Assembly: GCA_010909165.1 (NCBI GenBank)
Contig: VJWM01000068.1
Coordinates: 1,302,001 to 1,366,000 of the forward strand
DNA: 64,000 bases
Direction: 5' to 3'
Source of the DNA: Anthoceros angustus
Taxonomy: Eukaryota > Streptophyta > Anthocerotopsida > Anthocerotales > Anthocerotaceae
The notes under the pieces were generated by a model that made no database searches, was not told the DNA's origin, and worked only from the letters and a program-made list of their open reading frames with translations. Of the stretch, positions 1-10,908 are shown piece by piece. Both the position numbers and the translations under genes were made by a program. The stretch's first letter is position 1. The number at the start of each line of letters is the position of its first letter.

Positions 1-208
1 TTCCTCACCAATTAATGTGGCCGGGGGTGGATTAGGTCAGCCGGAAGGCGCTCCCCAGCTGCAACCAGGGCTTAGGGCATGGCAGGAAGGAGTCGGCTGC
101 CAAAGGCTGCAGCTGGGGCGTCTGGAGCAGCTCGAGCAAGCTAGGAAGGAGAAGGAGGCTGCCCGTGCCAGGCGGGAAGCTCAGGCTGGGAAACGGAGAC
201 ACTCAAGC

Positions 209-847
209 ATGTGCAGAGATTATGGAAAACCACATGAAGAAATCTGGTTTGCCCACCCTGGTGAACCCATGGCCTCCTCCAGCCTACCTCCACATGCATA
301 CATGCAAGATATGGTTTTCCAAGTATGCACTCGACTCGTACCCAAGTTTGGCAGTGAGATCATGAACTCGACGCCCAACAACCAAATCCTTCTTAGCTAT
401 ACATAGTTTTAGTACAGCGTACAACAGAGACTGGGAAATGGCAGACTCTGTCTTCGCCAGCGATCCAACAGTATCAAAAGCTTCCCTGCTTACATAACGT
501 GCTCACGATAACAAAAGTAACAACACCCATTGCCGATCTTGCACGCCTCCAGGTTTAGGCTTATCCGGGGAGCTGGACTCGGAAGGAGAGGCACCACGTC
601 CCATCTGCAGATCCATGCACATGAGGTGCTCATCAACCCAAGCTAGCTTAAACATGGTGCTTAAGCACAGCACCTTGCCGGACCCCTTACGCCGGAAGTC
701 GGGCGCTCTTCTTACCTCGTCCATTGCCCACCACAGGGTAGGGTCCAGAAAATTGCTGCCACAAGTGGCAACGACCGTAGCTGGAAAACTCGTCCCTACC
801 CACACTTTCTCGGAAGTGGAAGTACTGGGCTCCTTACATTGATGCAC
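209..847 (-). pseudogene. PPR protein 5' fragment (block X, left copy)
   Basis: This is the left copy of the fragment described in full at 58,312-58,965. The N-terminal reading starts with Met at 847 and shares the leader (residues such as EPSTSTSEKVWVGTSF). Single-base and triplet indels relative to the right copy break the frame near 530 and again around 700-780, so no PPR motif can be read in one frame here. Both copies lose PPR similarity at the same point, just after the first motif, so the truncation predates the duplication. It is probably non-functional. Confidence 0.5.
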
Positions 848-1179
848 CTGGAGGCTTTTCTTGCGAGGAGTCGACTCCCTAGGCTGAGGTTAGCAGGATC
901 TCCTCGTAGAATCCCTGTACACACACTAATTTGTTGGGTCCCGCCTGAAAGCCAACGACCTGCAAAGAGAAGAAAAGAAGCTTCACCTTTCACTGTGGCC
1001 ATCGTTCAGGGACCGCCGTCGGAGGTGCTTGGACAGGACTAGGCCGCTCACAAACGCATCCTCTCTACGCGCACTAACCCACGGCCGCTACATCAGCCAG
1101 GCCAGGGTTGGTGGATTGACCTGGACGGTGAATGGCAGTGCAGACAAAGTTGTTGAACAGTGGGCAGTTAAGCTGTGCT

Positions 1180-1510
1180 CATGACATGGGAAATTGCTGC
1201 AGAAAAGCAAGGCTGGACTGCAGAATTGGGCTGAATTTGCTCGTGAACCAATCTCATTGTGCAGTCCTTGTATTCTTGAGTTGCTAGTGTGCCATGGGGA
1301 CACTGTTGTGAGATGGAATTATGTTCTGCAGCTTGTCTTCGTGGAACCCAAGCTGTGGCGGCCCAATGGGGTTGGTGCGCAAATCTATATCAAGTTGACA
1401 TTCTGGTGGAGGTTCGTGACTTTGGAGTGTCTGACTCTTGGAGTGGTCGGCATGGCTTCCGACAAATACATAGCTACATAAACCTCCTCAACGGTGAAAG
1501 GTGTTGTCAC
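1180..1510 (+). pseudogene. Endo-beta-mannosidase (GH2) fragment (left copy)
   Basis: A short stretch resembles the region just before the catalytic barrel of plant mannosylglycoprotein endo-beta-mannosidase, a glycoside hydrolase family 2 enzyme of N-glycan breakdown. Seen in sequence: a frame reading VEPKLWRPNGVGAQ, then, one base out of frame, NLYQVDILVEVRDFG and SDSWSGRHGFRQIHSYI. These match the family's LWWPNG and GFR-I signatures. The match is by recall of family motifs. The frame slip is shared with the right copy, and no barrel or catalytic glutamates follow, so this is a decayed gene fragment. It sits directly upstream of a bulb-lectin fragment on the same strand. Confidence 0.5.
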
Positions 1511-1635
1511 TCCTCAGAACTAAAGGAGCAACATTTAGGGTTCTTCCGGTTAAAATTTCATGTTGTACACTGTCTGGCGTTTGAGATCCAATGGGTGATT
1601 GTGTGACCACAAGAACCCGATTTGGGCATCAATTC

Positions 1636-1749
1636 AATTCCTCACTCTACCTGGGGCCACTACTACGTCCAGATCCAACTCGACAGCAATCTGGTGATCT
1701 ACAACGATGCCGGCACGCCATCTGGGCCTCCCAGACCAACTGGTATTAG
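1636..1749 (+). pseudogene. Bulb-type (GNA-like) mannose-binding lectin, C-terminal fragment (left copy)
   Basis: About 37 codons encode the last strand bundle of a bulb-type lectin domain, including the mannose-binding signature Q-x-D-x-N-x-V-x-Y (QLDSNLVIY) followed by an IWASQTNW-like tail and a TAG stop. A one-base deletion in the 'ggcacgcc' stretch, compared with the right copy, shifts the frame before the tail. No first or second sub-repeat of the roughly 110-residue domain is visible upstream. It is a fragment, probably left by an old rearrangement next to the mannosidase remnant. Confidence 0.55.
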
Positions 1750-2162
1750 CAAGAACCTGGAATCGGCCTGCTCAGCCTAATAGCCCATAGGAAGGTGTAC
1801 ACTTCCTCTACACAAACTTCCACTTCTGAATCAGTTCTTTCATCAGCATATACTCATCCGCATACACCCCTATCCGACTACCAAGCACTCACAGATTTTG
1901 CACCACCACTATTATTTGCCTACTCCGGCGTCCGCCATCGCTCCCTCCCGCATCCTCCGCAATCCCTCCCTCCCAAATCCTCGAACGCCCTCCCCCGTCG
2001 CTCAAAAGCTTCCCAGGGAATTGAATAGTCCACTTCGTGAACCCTTTTCTTTATAGCTTATGCCGGGTGAGAGGGATTGATTAGCCACTTGCTCAACCCT
2101 TATTTCTACAGAAGTGCCGGGTGAGATGTCCCCGGCCCTGGATTCCCAATGGCACGATTAGC

Positions 2163-3501
2163 TTAGTACTCTTGGGATTTGAATGTTCGATAGCGCCGGG
2201 GATGCTCTGAGTCGACCAGTTGAGGAGATATGACGATGTCCGTGTCGTCGTGCGGGTTGAAAAACTGGGCTATGGACAGCCTCGCACTGTCGTTGGTAAC
2301 CACCCGGTGTTCGGCACTCAAGTACCTGTTGTTACTCCACAGCTGTATCCAGGATGAATTGATGAGACATGAATCTGATAGACAATAGGTAGCCTCCTTG
2401 CAGGAAGTGGTTAAAGACAAGGGGACACACCTGCAGCATGTCGCCTGCGTTGACGACGAAGGCACCAGGGATGGGCTGCACTCCCAGCCATTGCTGGCCA
2501 TCTTTGCTGAGAATCTGTAGCCCCCACAATATCCTGGTGGAGAAGGTGACCACGCCAGGGTCGATGTGGCCTGGCACTCTAAGGCTAGATCGGGACGAGG
2601 GCACCTGGGATAGTAGTTCAACCGGGTAAAGTACCTGGGGCCATTCACTCAAGGACGACCTGCTTGTGAATTCCCTGCGAAGTAGTCCTTGTGCAGCCCC
2701 AGGCTCTCAGCCACCAGCTCCATGACCTTCAACACCAGGACTTCCCCGTGCTTGCCGTATTCCGAGCAGAGCACTGTGCTCATCGCATTGCAACGAGAAG
2801 CCAAGGGATTGGCGTGAGCACCACGTCAACGGACGCATGCTATTCGATTTGGATGAGCATTGAGGCGTGTCCGTAAGTACCTGATCTGCTCCTTAGTGAG
2901 GCCCCCGAAGCCCGCGCGGGACAGCGACTCGGCCCAGGCATCCAGCGTGCTGACCTGATGGTGGGAGGGCAGCCCCAATCCTCGTGCCACCTGAAGGCGG
3001 GATAGTGCGGGATGATCTTGGTCAAGGAGGTGTAGCCAAACGGCGAGTTAGGTTGAGACGCCGCTATCTCCTTCATCTGGTCAGCCACCATTCCTGGCCT
3101 GGTCCACATTGAGAGCTTCCACACCGCAGCTGCGGGCTACCGAGAGCCAAATTTGGACAGCAGACGTCAGCACGTACTCACCTCAGTGGCTGCTGGAAGA
3201 AGGCGTGACTTGCCTTGGAGACCTGCTCCACCACCTCCATCGGGAATCCGTGGTTCACTACCTGGAAGAAGCCATACTCCTCGCACCCCGCCTTCACCTT
3301 AGCCAGAATAGCCTGCTTCTGCGCCAGCAGCGCTTCCACATCCCCTTGCCCTCCGCAGAGAGCTCCTCCAGCTGGAAAACAGGAGCCAGGTCGACGACCG
3401 GCAGGTCCACCTGGAAGACATCGTGATGCTCGGCTAACCCCTTCGGGCCAGACATGAGACTCAGGCATGGCGCCCGCAGCAACAGCCTCGACCGTCCCCA
3501 T
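2163..3501 (-). pseudogene. 2-oxoglutarate/Fe(II)-dependent dioxygenase (left copy, frameshifted)
   Basis: This is the left copy of the plant DOXC-type dioxygenase described at 60,230-61,647. Exon 1 runs from the ATG at 3501 to a GTGAGT donor at 3182; the last intron (2343-2430, 88 nt, GT-AG) is intact and joins GDMLQ to LWSNNRYLSAEHRVVTN. The Fe-binding distal histidine (EHRVV) and the 2-oxoglutarate-binding R-x-S (RLS) are visible. The frame is broken by several small indels: a lost G next to the exon 1 donor, a lost C in exon 1 ('catccccttg'), and losses in exon 3 around the H-x-D motif. However, the HGEVLVLK segment of exon 3 reads correctly here and is broken in the right copy. It is either a young pseudogene or affected by consensus error. 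Confidence 0.65.
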
Positions 3502-3552
3502 TGCCCGCCAGCGGACTATCTCACGTCTGCCGGGCCTCGACTTACGACTCTG

Positions 3553-3588
3553 CGGCTGTGGCTGCGGCTGCGGCTGCGGCTGCGGCTG
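3553..3588 (-). repeat. (GCTGCG)n hexamer repeat in dioxygenase 5' leader (left copy)
   Basis: About six near-perfect GCTGCG/GCTGTG hexamers lie between the dioxygenase ATG (3501) and its TATA-like element (about 3671). On the coding strand this is a GCAGCC-rich 5' untranslated leader. The same tract is present at the same place in the right copy (61,699-61,737). Confidence 0.6.
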
Positions 3589-3667
3589 CTTCCAACAGGC
3601 AGATCGATGTTCCCCTAGGGCGAATCCAAGATGTGACAACGTCCTCGAACTGCACAGGAGACGGCGT

Positions 3668-3683
3668 GAGCTATATATATACA
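3668..3683 (-). promoter_or_regulatory. Putative TATA box of the dioxygenase (left copy)
   Basis: A TATATATATA run lies about 170 bp upstream of the dioxygenase ATG on the coding strand. This is a plausible TATA box with a leader of roughly 140 nt. The right copy keeps it with one change (TATATATGTA, 61,818-61,828). There is no experimental support; position and conservation are the only evidence. Confidence 0.35.
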
Positions 3684-3857
3684 CATCTTGTATCGTCACG
3701 GCGAGCACGCGCGAGTCGTGGGCCTTGAGACGCAACACACGTCTCCATGGCGTGTGGTTCACGATATGTACTTTGCAAATGGCTTGCCACGTGCTTGCTG
3801 CTGTTGCTTTCTCACCGCACACGACAAGCTCTCTGCGAAGCGCCAGAATATCAAATA

Positions 3858-4371
3858 CAGTCCACCCCTAATTGGGACTGGTTCAGGTGCCTTTAGAGGT
3901 CCCATTAAGGGAGGTGTCCCATTATATTTTCCCTATTTAAAAATAATAAAATATTTTAAATTCTAAAAATCAAAAAAAAAAATACCCAAAAATTAAAATT
4001 AAAATTTTGATTGATAGGTTTCACTAAAATAACTTTTACCACTTCTCTATATAGTTGTTTGGAATGCGCTCTCTCTAAGCAACATCAAAAACCTCTACCT
4101 ATCATAAAGGAAAAAGCTTAGCTTAAGAGTCTTCAATCACACCTAAAAGTCTATTGTGCTTTGAAATAATCGATTCTTTTCTTTCTTTTTATTTTTAGTA
4201 AAAATTAGAAATCCCATTTAGGAGGTGACTAACATGAATGTATGTTTCAAAATGTCCCAATTATCATTTAGGAAAAGTCCCATTTATTACATTGTAAACT
4301 AAAGGGAGTAGGATGGGAGGTCCCATTTAGAGAGGAATCCCATTTATAGAGTTCCCAATTAGGGGGCATTG
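3858..4371. mobile_element. Pogo/Tigger-like miniature inverted-repeat element (left copy)
   Basis: This is an AT-rich, non-coding element of about 514 bp. It begins CAGTCCACCCCTAATTGGGA next to a TA and ends with the inverse (CCCAATTAGGGGG..., then TA). Sub-terminal copies of 'CCCATTTA' and 'TCCCATTAAG' recur inside both ends. A CAGTC start, TA target and 'CTAATTGGGA' termini fit Tc1/mariner-pogo elements. The right end is slightly eroded here (GCATTG instead of GGCCGACTG). The same insertion is at the same site in block X right copy, so it is older than the duplication. Confidence 0.6.
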
Positions 4372-4601
4372 TACTACCGCGCCTTTGAGAGCCTCGCGAA
4401 CCCGCCTTTCGATTTTTCTAACTAAAACACCAAACACCGACCCGTGGTCTTTATCACCCGTCATGTTTTGGTATTAATATTTCGTTTAAAAATAATTCAC
4501 GAGGATATAATCTCCTCATTGCCTATTTTACTTTTGGTTGTATAGTTTGTTGCTTCTTCCATTCCACTCCATTGGCCTTGTGTCTTTGTTATGTAGGTTT
4601 T

Positions 4602-4807
4602 GGGTGTCTTTACCTATTCAAAGTTTTGGGTGTCTTTACCTATCCAAAGTTTTTGGGTGTCTTTACCTATCCAAAGTTTTTGGGTGTCTTTATCTATCCA
4701 AAGTTTTTGGGTGTCTTTACCTATCCAAAGTTTTTGGGTGTCTTTACCTATCCAAAGTTTTTGGGTGTCTTTACCTATCCAAAGTTTTTGGGTGTCTTCA
4801 TCATCCA
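4602..4807. repeat. 27-bp minisatellite (left copy)
   Basis: Seven full units and one partial unit of a 27-bp repeat (core GGGTGTCTTTACCTATCCAA plus AGTTTTT). The first unit has TATTC and the fourth has TATCT; both variants recur at the same unit number in the right copy. Because 27 is a multiple of three, all frames stay open and give false repeat proteins such as VFTYPKFLG. Confidence 0.9.
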
Positions 4808-5493
4808 AGTTGCCTTTCTCCTAACAACTGTACATCGTCCAACATGACTTGCGAGGAAACTCATGGATCGTGGCAATTCTAGCATAGTATACTATGGATC
4901 GTGGCAAATCTACCATGGCTTCTTTCCGAGAAGGCTGGCTAGTACGACGACTTGTGAATCTCAATATTTATTATTCATTATATTACATAACATCCGTGAC
5001 CAAGATGCACTCGAGATGGAGCACGGCAAGGCGATGTGGGCCATAGACACTGTGACCACGAGGTTCGCAATGAAGAGCTCAACATGGAATGGAATCGAGT
5101 GTCTTCTAATAGACCAGCCCAATAATTAGGAATCTACGCGATTAACCGGATAGAATGCGATGCCACTTACGTCGAACTTATGTCCAGAGTTTAACTTAAG
5201 ATGATCCAACCGTGTGCCAAGGACCATTCGGTTTGATTTGAACTGTCCAATTTGAAAATCCACTTGAACTAGTTAGCAAATTGTGACTTCTCATGGGCTA
5301 AGGACAATTCAGTTTTGATTTCAACAATCTACTTGAACTGCCTAACAAATTGTGACTTCTCGGCGAGACACAGAAAATGGTAAAAATACGATAAATAAAA
5401 ACAAAAGTAATTGACCAGGTAGTATAATCGAAGCAGGCAAGCAGGCTGGTGAATGTCCATGCTTGGGTAGACAGTGCCACGATCAGGCCCGTG

Positions 5494-5516
5494 GACAGTG
5501 CCACGGTGGCACTGTC
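5494..5516. other. Perfect 11-bp inverted repeat (hairpin) among GACAGTGCCA repeats
   Basis: Arms GACAGTGCCAC and GTGGCACTGTC are separated by a single base. Further GACAGTGCCA copies flank it on both sides. It is conserved in the right copy (63,700-63,722). It lies about 230 bp beyond the IMP4 stop codon. Function unknown. Confidence 0.6.
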
Positions 5517-5746
5517 AGGCTCGTGGACAGTGCCATGGTCTGCAACCGCCGGTAAGCCAAAAACGGGCCTAAATCGCTTGCCCCGGTTTGCAGGCGTCAG
5601 GAGGACCGGAATCTAAATGGGACAAACGAATTCGGAGAGCGCAGTGAAGGGACGAGTTGCGGCAAGAAAGAAGACTGCACATAAGGTGTGCCAGCGATTC
5701 TTTACGGAGTAACTGCGAACTGCACAGTCAGCTTTTGATTGAATGA

Positions 5747-7030
5747 CTATAGTACAGTTTTCCGGATAGCAGAGTTCATGAATGGTCGGATCACCCACTC
5801 ATTTTGAGCCTCCGCCTGATCCATCGTTCCTCGCTTGATCTGCACCGAGACCGGAGTTATGCGTGCGTGAGCCAACAGGGCATTTGAGTTGAGAGCATGA
5901 CTTCAAGCACTAGCACAGAATTTTGAAACACAGACCTGGTACAGCCGGAGATCGAAGCGGGTCCAACTTCCTTCAACTCTTGAAGCTTCCCAGCAGACTT
6001 TTCAAAAACATGGTGCCTGAAAAAACAGCGTCACAGAAGCCAAAATAAATTCACACACCACCGTGCACAACACAGGATGCTCACACACTCTGCGTTTGCT
6101 GAAATCGGTCTCACCTGAAAGAGATGTCATCAGATCGGTTGACGAACGAAATCGTTCTCTTGGAATCTGGCCTCGGTGCTGGGAAAAGATGCTTGAGAAT
6201 TGTTGCTGTCCTCTGCCCTAGCTGCAAACATTTCCACCACAAATTAGATGCACAACCGTATCACCAACGTGGTACAAAAGCAGTGGCAAACAACCCCACT
6301 CAAGACACCAGGCCCAGAATCTAACGCAAAGCAGCATATCTACCTTGGTACTAAAGTTCTCAAGTATAAGATGGGGATAAGCTTCTGAAACTGTGCCCAG
6401 AGATTCAGTTTTACTCCTCTCATGCCTTGTCACCTGCACAAGATCGGATAACGCTAAGTATGTGACGGTTGCCGGAATTGCATGCTTCATCTCACACCTG
6501 CAAGGCTCCGCGTGACCAACCAAAAGAAAATTTGCTACTCACCACATTCATGAGGCCAAAATAAGCTGTTGGGCCATAAGGCAAGTGACAGATAACAAGG
6601 CCATCAGGTTTCCCTCGATGCTCATGAACCATCACAATATCAGTGAAGTCATTTGCTCTGGATGCCTTGACAATTTCTGAGATGACCTAAAACACGACCA
6701 AGATCAGCACGGTTGATGACAGACACCATCAATCGGGGACGAGACAGACGAGAAGGATGGAGAAGTTTGCAACTTACCTGACCTCCACGGTTTATCCTTT
6801 GTGCATTTGGCAACACTATCTTGAGCTCCTACAGCGCACAAGAACGCCACCGTTGGAAACCTGGCACAGGACTTTTTACCACATCCAGGCAGAGAAACAA
6901 ACTTTCACTCGGATACACACCTTCACGAATTGGGTGAGCGTACTGCTGGGATCCCTAGACGTGGTGAGCAGGATTTTGGGATCCTTGTCACCTGCGTGCG
7001 CATACTCGTCGTCGATGCCGGTCGCCATCT
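5747..7030 (-). CDS. IMP4: IMP4-like U3 snoRNP protein (Brix domain), N-terminally short, one indel
   Basis: IMP4 is a nucleolar Brix-domain protein of the U3 snoRNP needed for 18S rRNA processing. Seven exons fit the family: 6921-7030 (IDDEYAHAGDKDPKILLTTS), 6778-6828 (ELKIVLPNAQRINRGGQ), 6543-6686 (HEHRGKPDGLVICHLPYGPT), 6344-6433 (LGTVSEAYPHLILENFSTK), 6115-6221 (TATILKHLFPAPRPD), 5936-6016 (HHVFEKSAGKLQELKE) and 5747-5839 (QNEWVIRPFMNSAIRK, stop TAG). All six introns are GT-AG, about 76-123 nt where measured, with phases that keep the frame. One C is missing in exon 6, before RFDLRLYQ. The usual N-terminal 60-70 residues (LRREYLYRKSLEGKE-type) are not seen; an ATG sits two bases after the acceptor-like CTAG at 7031. 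The Brix core is complete apart from the indel. It may be a 5'-truncated duplicate, or upstream exons may be too diverged to spot. Confidence 0.8.
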
Positions 7031-7918
7031 CTAGGAAATTCACGAAAATACAAACTCTCAGGTTCGCAGGCTAGTGAGCCCTAGTAGTGGATTCAGAGTT
7101 TCAGACCTGCCTCGCAGCTAAAGCTAGGTTTGCAACTCAATCGTCAATCGATTCTATGCTGAGTGGAATTTTATTGAAATAGGTATAGAAAGGTGGGTGA
7201 TCCCATCCACCTCAAAACCTTAAATCCCTTCAAGGAAGAAGGACTCTCAGTACACCTGTATGGTAGGTAGGAACACTAGGTGTACATATATAGTCTTTGA
7301 GCTTGGCATAATCTAAATTCCGAGGGTGAATGACTAGAAATGTGCATGGCTAACATACATTCGTAGAATTAGGATGGAGGGAGAAGTTGAAGCCAACTTC
7401 GTTCACGAATTGTTGAAGCCAAGAGAATATTCAATGTGGTATAAGGCTGGAGCCACATAACAAACACAGCGCAAAGTGCAGATGCCATATCACTGCTGTC
7501 TAAGAGTGTAGTGTTTTGCACAGGTATTCAGAAGACCAGCAAAAGTAATTGGTCAGCCAGGGTGAGGCCCTCCTGTTCCATTTATCCATTCAGGGCATTC
7601 TATGTCAATCCTCCTTCACTCCTGACCAACGGGCATCTTTTTTCACAATTTTGAGTGTGAAGCTGCCTGCCCTACTGCAGGGCACCACACTTTTGTGGCC
7701 AAACTGTGATAAACCCTGCAGGCATCTTCAGTCCCCACATTTTGCATACATGCCCACCAGGCAAGTGCCAACAACAAGTTACGAGGAATGCCATGGTTCA
7801 ACCACAACCCTGGATGGCAGCTACCAACACGCAGCATCCGCCTTCGCACCTGTCTTACACATCTCAATGCCACAGTTTTATGGCCTCATGATTAGGTGTA
7901 CCATGCTTAGCATATGCA

Positions 7919-7938
7919 GGAGAAGAAGAAGAAGAATT
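7919..7938. repeat. (AGA)n microsatellite, short allele
   Basis: About five to six AGA units. The same position in block Y right copy (53,249-53,284) has about twelve, so the tract length changed after duplication. Confidence 0.8.
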
Positions 7939-8496
7939 TTATTTAAGTCCACTAAGGACGGATTTCCATCATGGAACACACATGTGCAGAGATTATGGAG
8001 AACCACATGGAGGAATATGGTATCATCGCTGAAAAGGAAGGAATGGTCAAGCCGTGGAAACGCAAGCACTGCAGGTTCACATTTCTCTTTAACTGGCTTG
8101 CTGTAAAACCATTGAATTTGGAGGATCATTGAATGGCGGATCTTTGCAGAAGATGAAGGTTGCATAGTTATGATTTATAGCCGAAGGAGTGGACAGGCTA
8201 GCGGAACATGACTGTACTGGCACAATATGTGCATCTGCAAATCAAGAGATGGTTCCCATTTGCAACTGACTCGTACCAAGTTTGACAGTGAGCACACTCA
8301 AATGCTGCTAAAGCATACACTCCTTGTCCAGGCTCGGTGCCCGCTGATTGCCTGCGGCTGAATTCCAGCCCTTCCAGTCCAGCCCCAGCCCTTCCAGCCT
8401 TACTGATTGGACGAGAGATGTCCCGTCTTCCATCAATCCTGTTATCCCTCTCAAGCCATCAGGGCCATTCCTACATGTATCATTCATGGCACAAGC

Positions 8497-10694
8497 CTAA
8501 ACTTCGGGCATCCCTACCGTCACAGAAGAGAATGACGAGCTTTGCAACCGGGTCATCTCCAGTGACTCGGCGGGCATTATAGTTTGCTGGGGACACCAAT
8601 GGTTGTCTGCTGTGTAAACCGCAACTGGCTTACATCTTGGGAGCGAAGGTAGTTCAACATCTTGGTTCAAGATCTGCTGCACGCGCCTAGTAGAAGGCCT
8701 CAAGCTGGGATCCGGGTGGGTGCACATCAAGCCGACATGTAGCACACAGGTTAGGTCCCTAGGATCAAACTTTCCCGCCAGTGCTGGATCCGCCACACCC
8801 AGAAGGTTGCCAGCTTCTAGCATCTGCCACACCCAGTCCAGTAGCTGGACTCCTGGTTGGGGATTAGGGGTCTCCTGCCGCTGGCCACCTCCAGCAACAA
8901 AACCCCAAAGCTGAAAATATCCGACTTGGCCGTGGCCTGCCCAGATAGGGCAAGCTCCGGCGGCATGTAGCCAAAGGTCCCAGCTAAGAGTGTGAGCGCG
9001 AGGCCCGTGGCGAAGGTCTCCTCCACCAGGCGGGACAAGCCGAAGTCTCCCAGCCGGGCTTCCATGTTGGAATCCAGAAGCACGTTGGCCGGCTTGATGT
9101 CCCTGTGCACAATGCACTTCCTCCACTCCGTATGGATGTAGACCAAAGCCGTTGCAATCCCTCTGACAATGTGAAATCTGTCCGTCCACGATAGCACCTG
9201 CTGACTGGAGTAGAGGTGTTGATCCAGGCTGAGGTTAGGCATGTAGTCGTACACGAGCAGGAGCTCGTCCTGCTCCTGGCACCAGCCATGGAGATGTACC
9301 AGGTTCCTGTGCCTGAGCTGCCCCAAGATCTTGAGCTCCGCACGGAACTCCTTGGATCCCTGCCTTGAATCCTGCGCGATCCTTTTGATGGCTAACTCGA
9401 CATCTGAGTCTCCGATCCGCATTACCCCCCGGTACACAGTCCCGAACCCGCCTTTCCCGAGGATCTGTGATTTGCTGAACCCTAGAGTCGCCTTCTTCAG
9501 CTCCTGGTAGGTGAATGTGCGAGTCCAGTGGGTGATATCTGCATCCTCCACGGAAGAAGTGCCTGACGGGTCGGAGCTCCTTGCTGTGGACGATGTTGAT
9601 GCTTTGTCCGTGATGCGAGCACTGAGGGATTCCGGGCCATCCTTCCCGGAAGATCCCACATCTGCAACAAAAGAAGCAGCCAAGGCCGCAGCCAAGAGCA
9701 ACTACCAGCAAAGCTGCTCCAGTTGCAACCCTGCAACCAGGCCAGTGCTGCTCTTCTTGACTGCCTGAGGCTCAGGCTCAGGCGCAGCGGCTGGAGGTGG
9801 GGGGTGGGGGTGGGGTGAGGTGCGGGTGGGTGCAGGTGGGGGTGGTTGTGGCAGGCCACTGGTGGAGAAGGTCCAGTCGTAGATGTAGGTGTTCTGGCTG
9901 TTGTCGCCTGTGCTAGCCGTGAATCCGACATAGGAATACTCTTGAACGATGCTGGAGACGTTCAAGCTGCTGTAATTAAGCACAAGAGAAGCACCAGATT
10001 TCTCATATCCGTTTTTGGGATAGTCTGACATGTACACCCACAGCTTTTGCGCGTCCGCAGAATAGTCGATCCAAACTGAAAAGCTAGGACCATCTGTCCC
10101 TGATGAGTCGTCCCTGAGCGTAATGTCGTAATCCGACAGGTCATTCGCCTTGACAGAAGCAACGCTGTTGATGTCCAGCCCCACGTGGTTGGGATTGTTC
10201 GGGGGATCCCATGGAGTATTCCAAAAGTCGTCGAACTCCACGGCTAAGACTTGAAAACTGGAATTCCTGGCAGTGTCATTCACGGAGTTGTAACGGAGAC
10301 CGAGACCACCACCCGCGCTGTTAGGGGGCACCTCGGAGCTAGGAGCGATGATAAAGGTCATCCCATCACCCCCGGAAGTTGCTCGTGGAACTTTCATGGC
10401 GAAGGTGAAGGAGACGTTGAAGGAAGCTTCCCCACCAGTGGCCGCATCATAGAACTGCACAGGCTCGCCATACACTGCTCTGGACACCAAGTCCGGGCCT
10501 GTACTCAGCGTGGTGCTATTCGCATCGAGGTGCAAAATGCTTGACTCCAGTTTGCAGTTGCCGTCCAGCCGCATCCCACCGGTTGATGAATTTGTGAAGT
10601 TGCGAGAGAAGGAAAAGTACACATTCCCGGAGCTTACCTTCTGCGCACGGCAGCTGAACATCACGGCCAGCAGAGGAAGCACAAGGGCGCACAT
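8497..10694 (-). CDS. L-type lectin receptor-like kinase (left copy, frameshifted)
   Basis: This is an intronless membrane receptor kinase of the legume-lectin (LecRK) class. From the ATG at 10694: signal peptide (MCALVLPLLAVMFSC), lectin domain of about 250 residues with the metal-site signature VEFDDF...NHVGLDINS, a Pro/His-rich hinge, a transmembrane segment (LVVALGCGLGCFF), then an RD kinase: P-loop GKGGFGTVY, catalytic lysine in LAIKR, HRDIKPANVLL, DFGLSRL and GTFGYMPPEL, with MPPE in place of APE. Stop TAG at 8497. Compared with the right copy, single- or two-base deletions near 9730, 9657 and 8853 put the transmembrane part, juxtamembrane part and kinase tail in different frames. An in-frame TAA blocks a longer N-terminus, supporting this start. 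It is either a recent pseudogene or a consensus error in homopolymers. Confidence 0.8.
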
Positions 10695-10908
10695 GCTTTA
10701 CAGCTGGGGCAACATCTCGTCTTTGTCTAGCAGGCCAGGGCCTGATACCTCCCAAGCTGCTCGCAAGTTGTGCTCAGTGAAAGCGTTCGGGATCGGACAT
10801 GGAGCGAGAAAGGAAGGAAGGAAGGAGGCAAACGAAGGCCCCCCGCGGCGAGGTCCGATCCCTGTCCCCAAACCTTGGGGTTCGATGCAACCCTGGGCAT
10901 GCACCCGT

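Noticed and set aside
3467-3871. Plus-strand frame rich in Cys-Gly repeats over the GCTGCG tract
   Set aside because: Translated hexamer repeat lying in the leader of the minus-strand dioxygenase.
4538-4882. Repeat proteins (VFTYPKFLG or DTQKLWIGK units) read from the 27-bp minisatellite
   Set aside because: The unit length is a multiple of three, so all frames stay open; no start context, splice sites or known repeat protein.
7549-8106. 185-codon plus-strand frame between IMP4 and the receptor kinase
   Set aside because: Interrupted in the right copy and contains a translated (AGA)n tract; no recognisable domain. The stretch 7,100-8,450 (and 52,330-53,800) appears non-coding.
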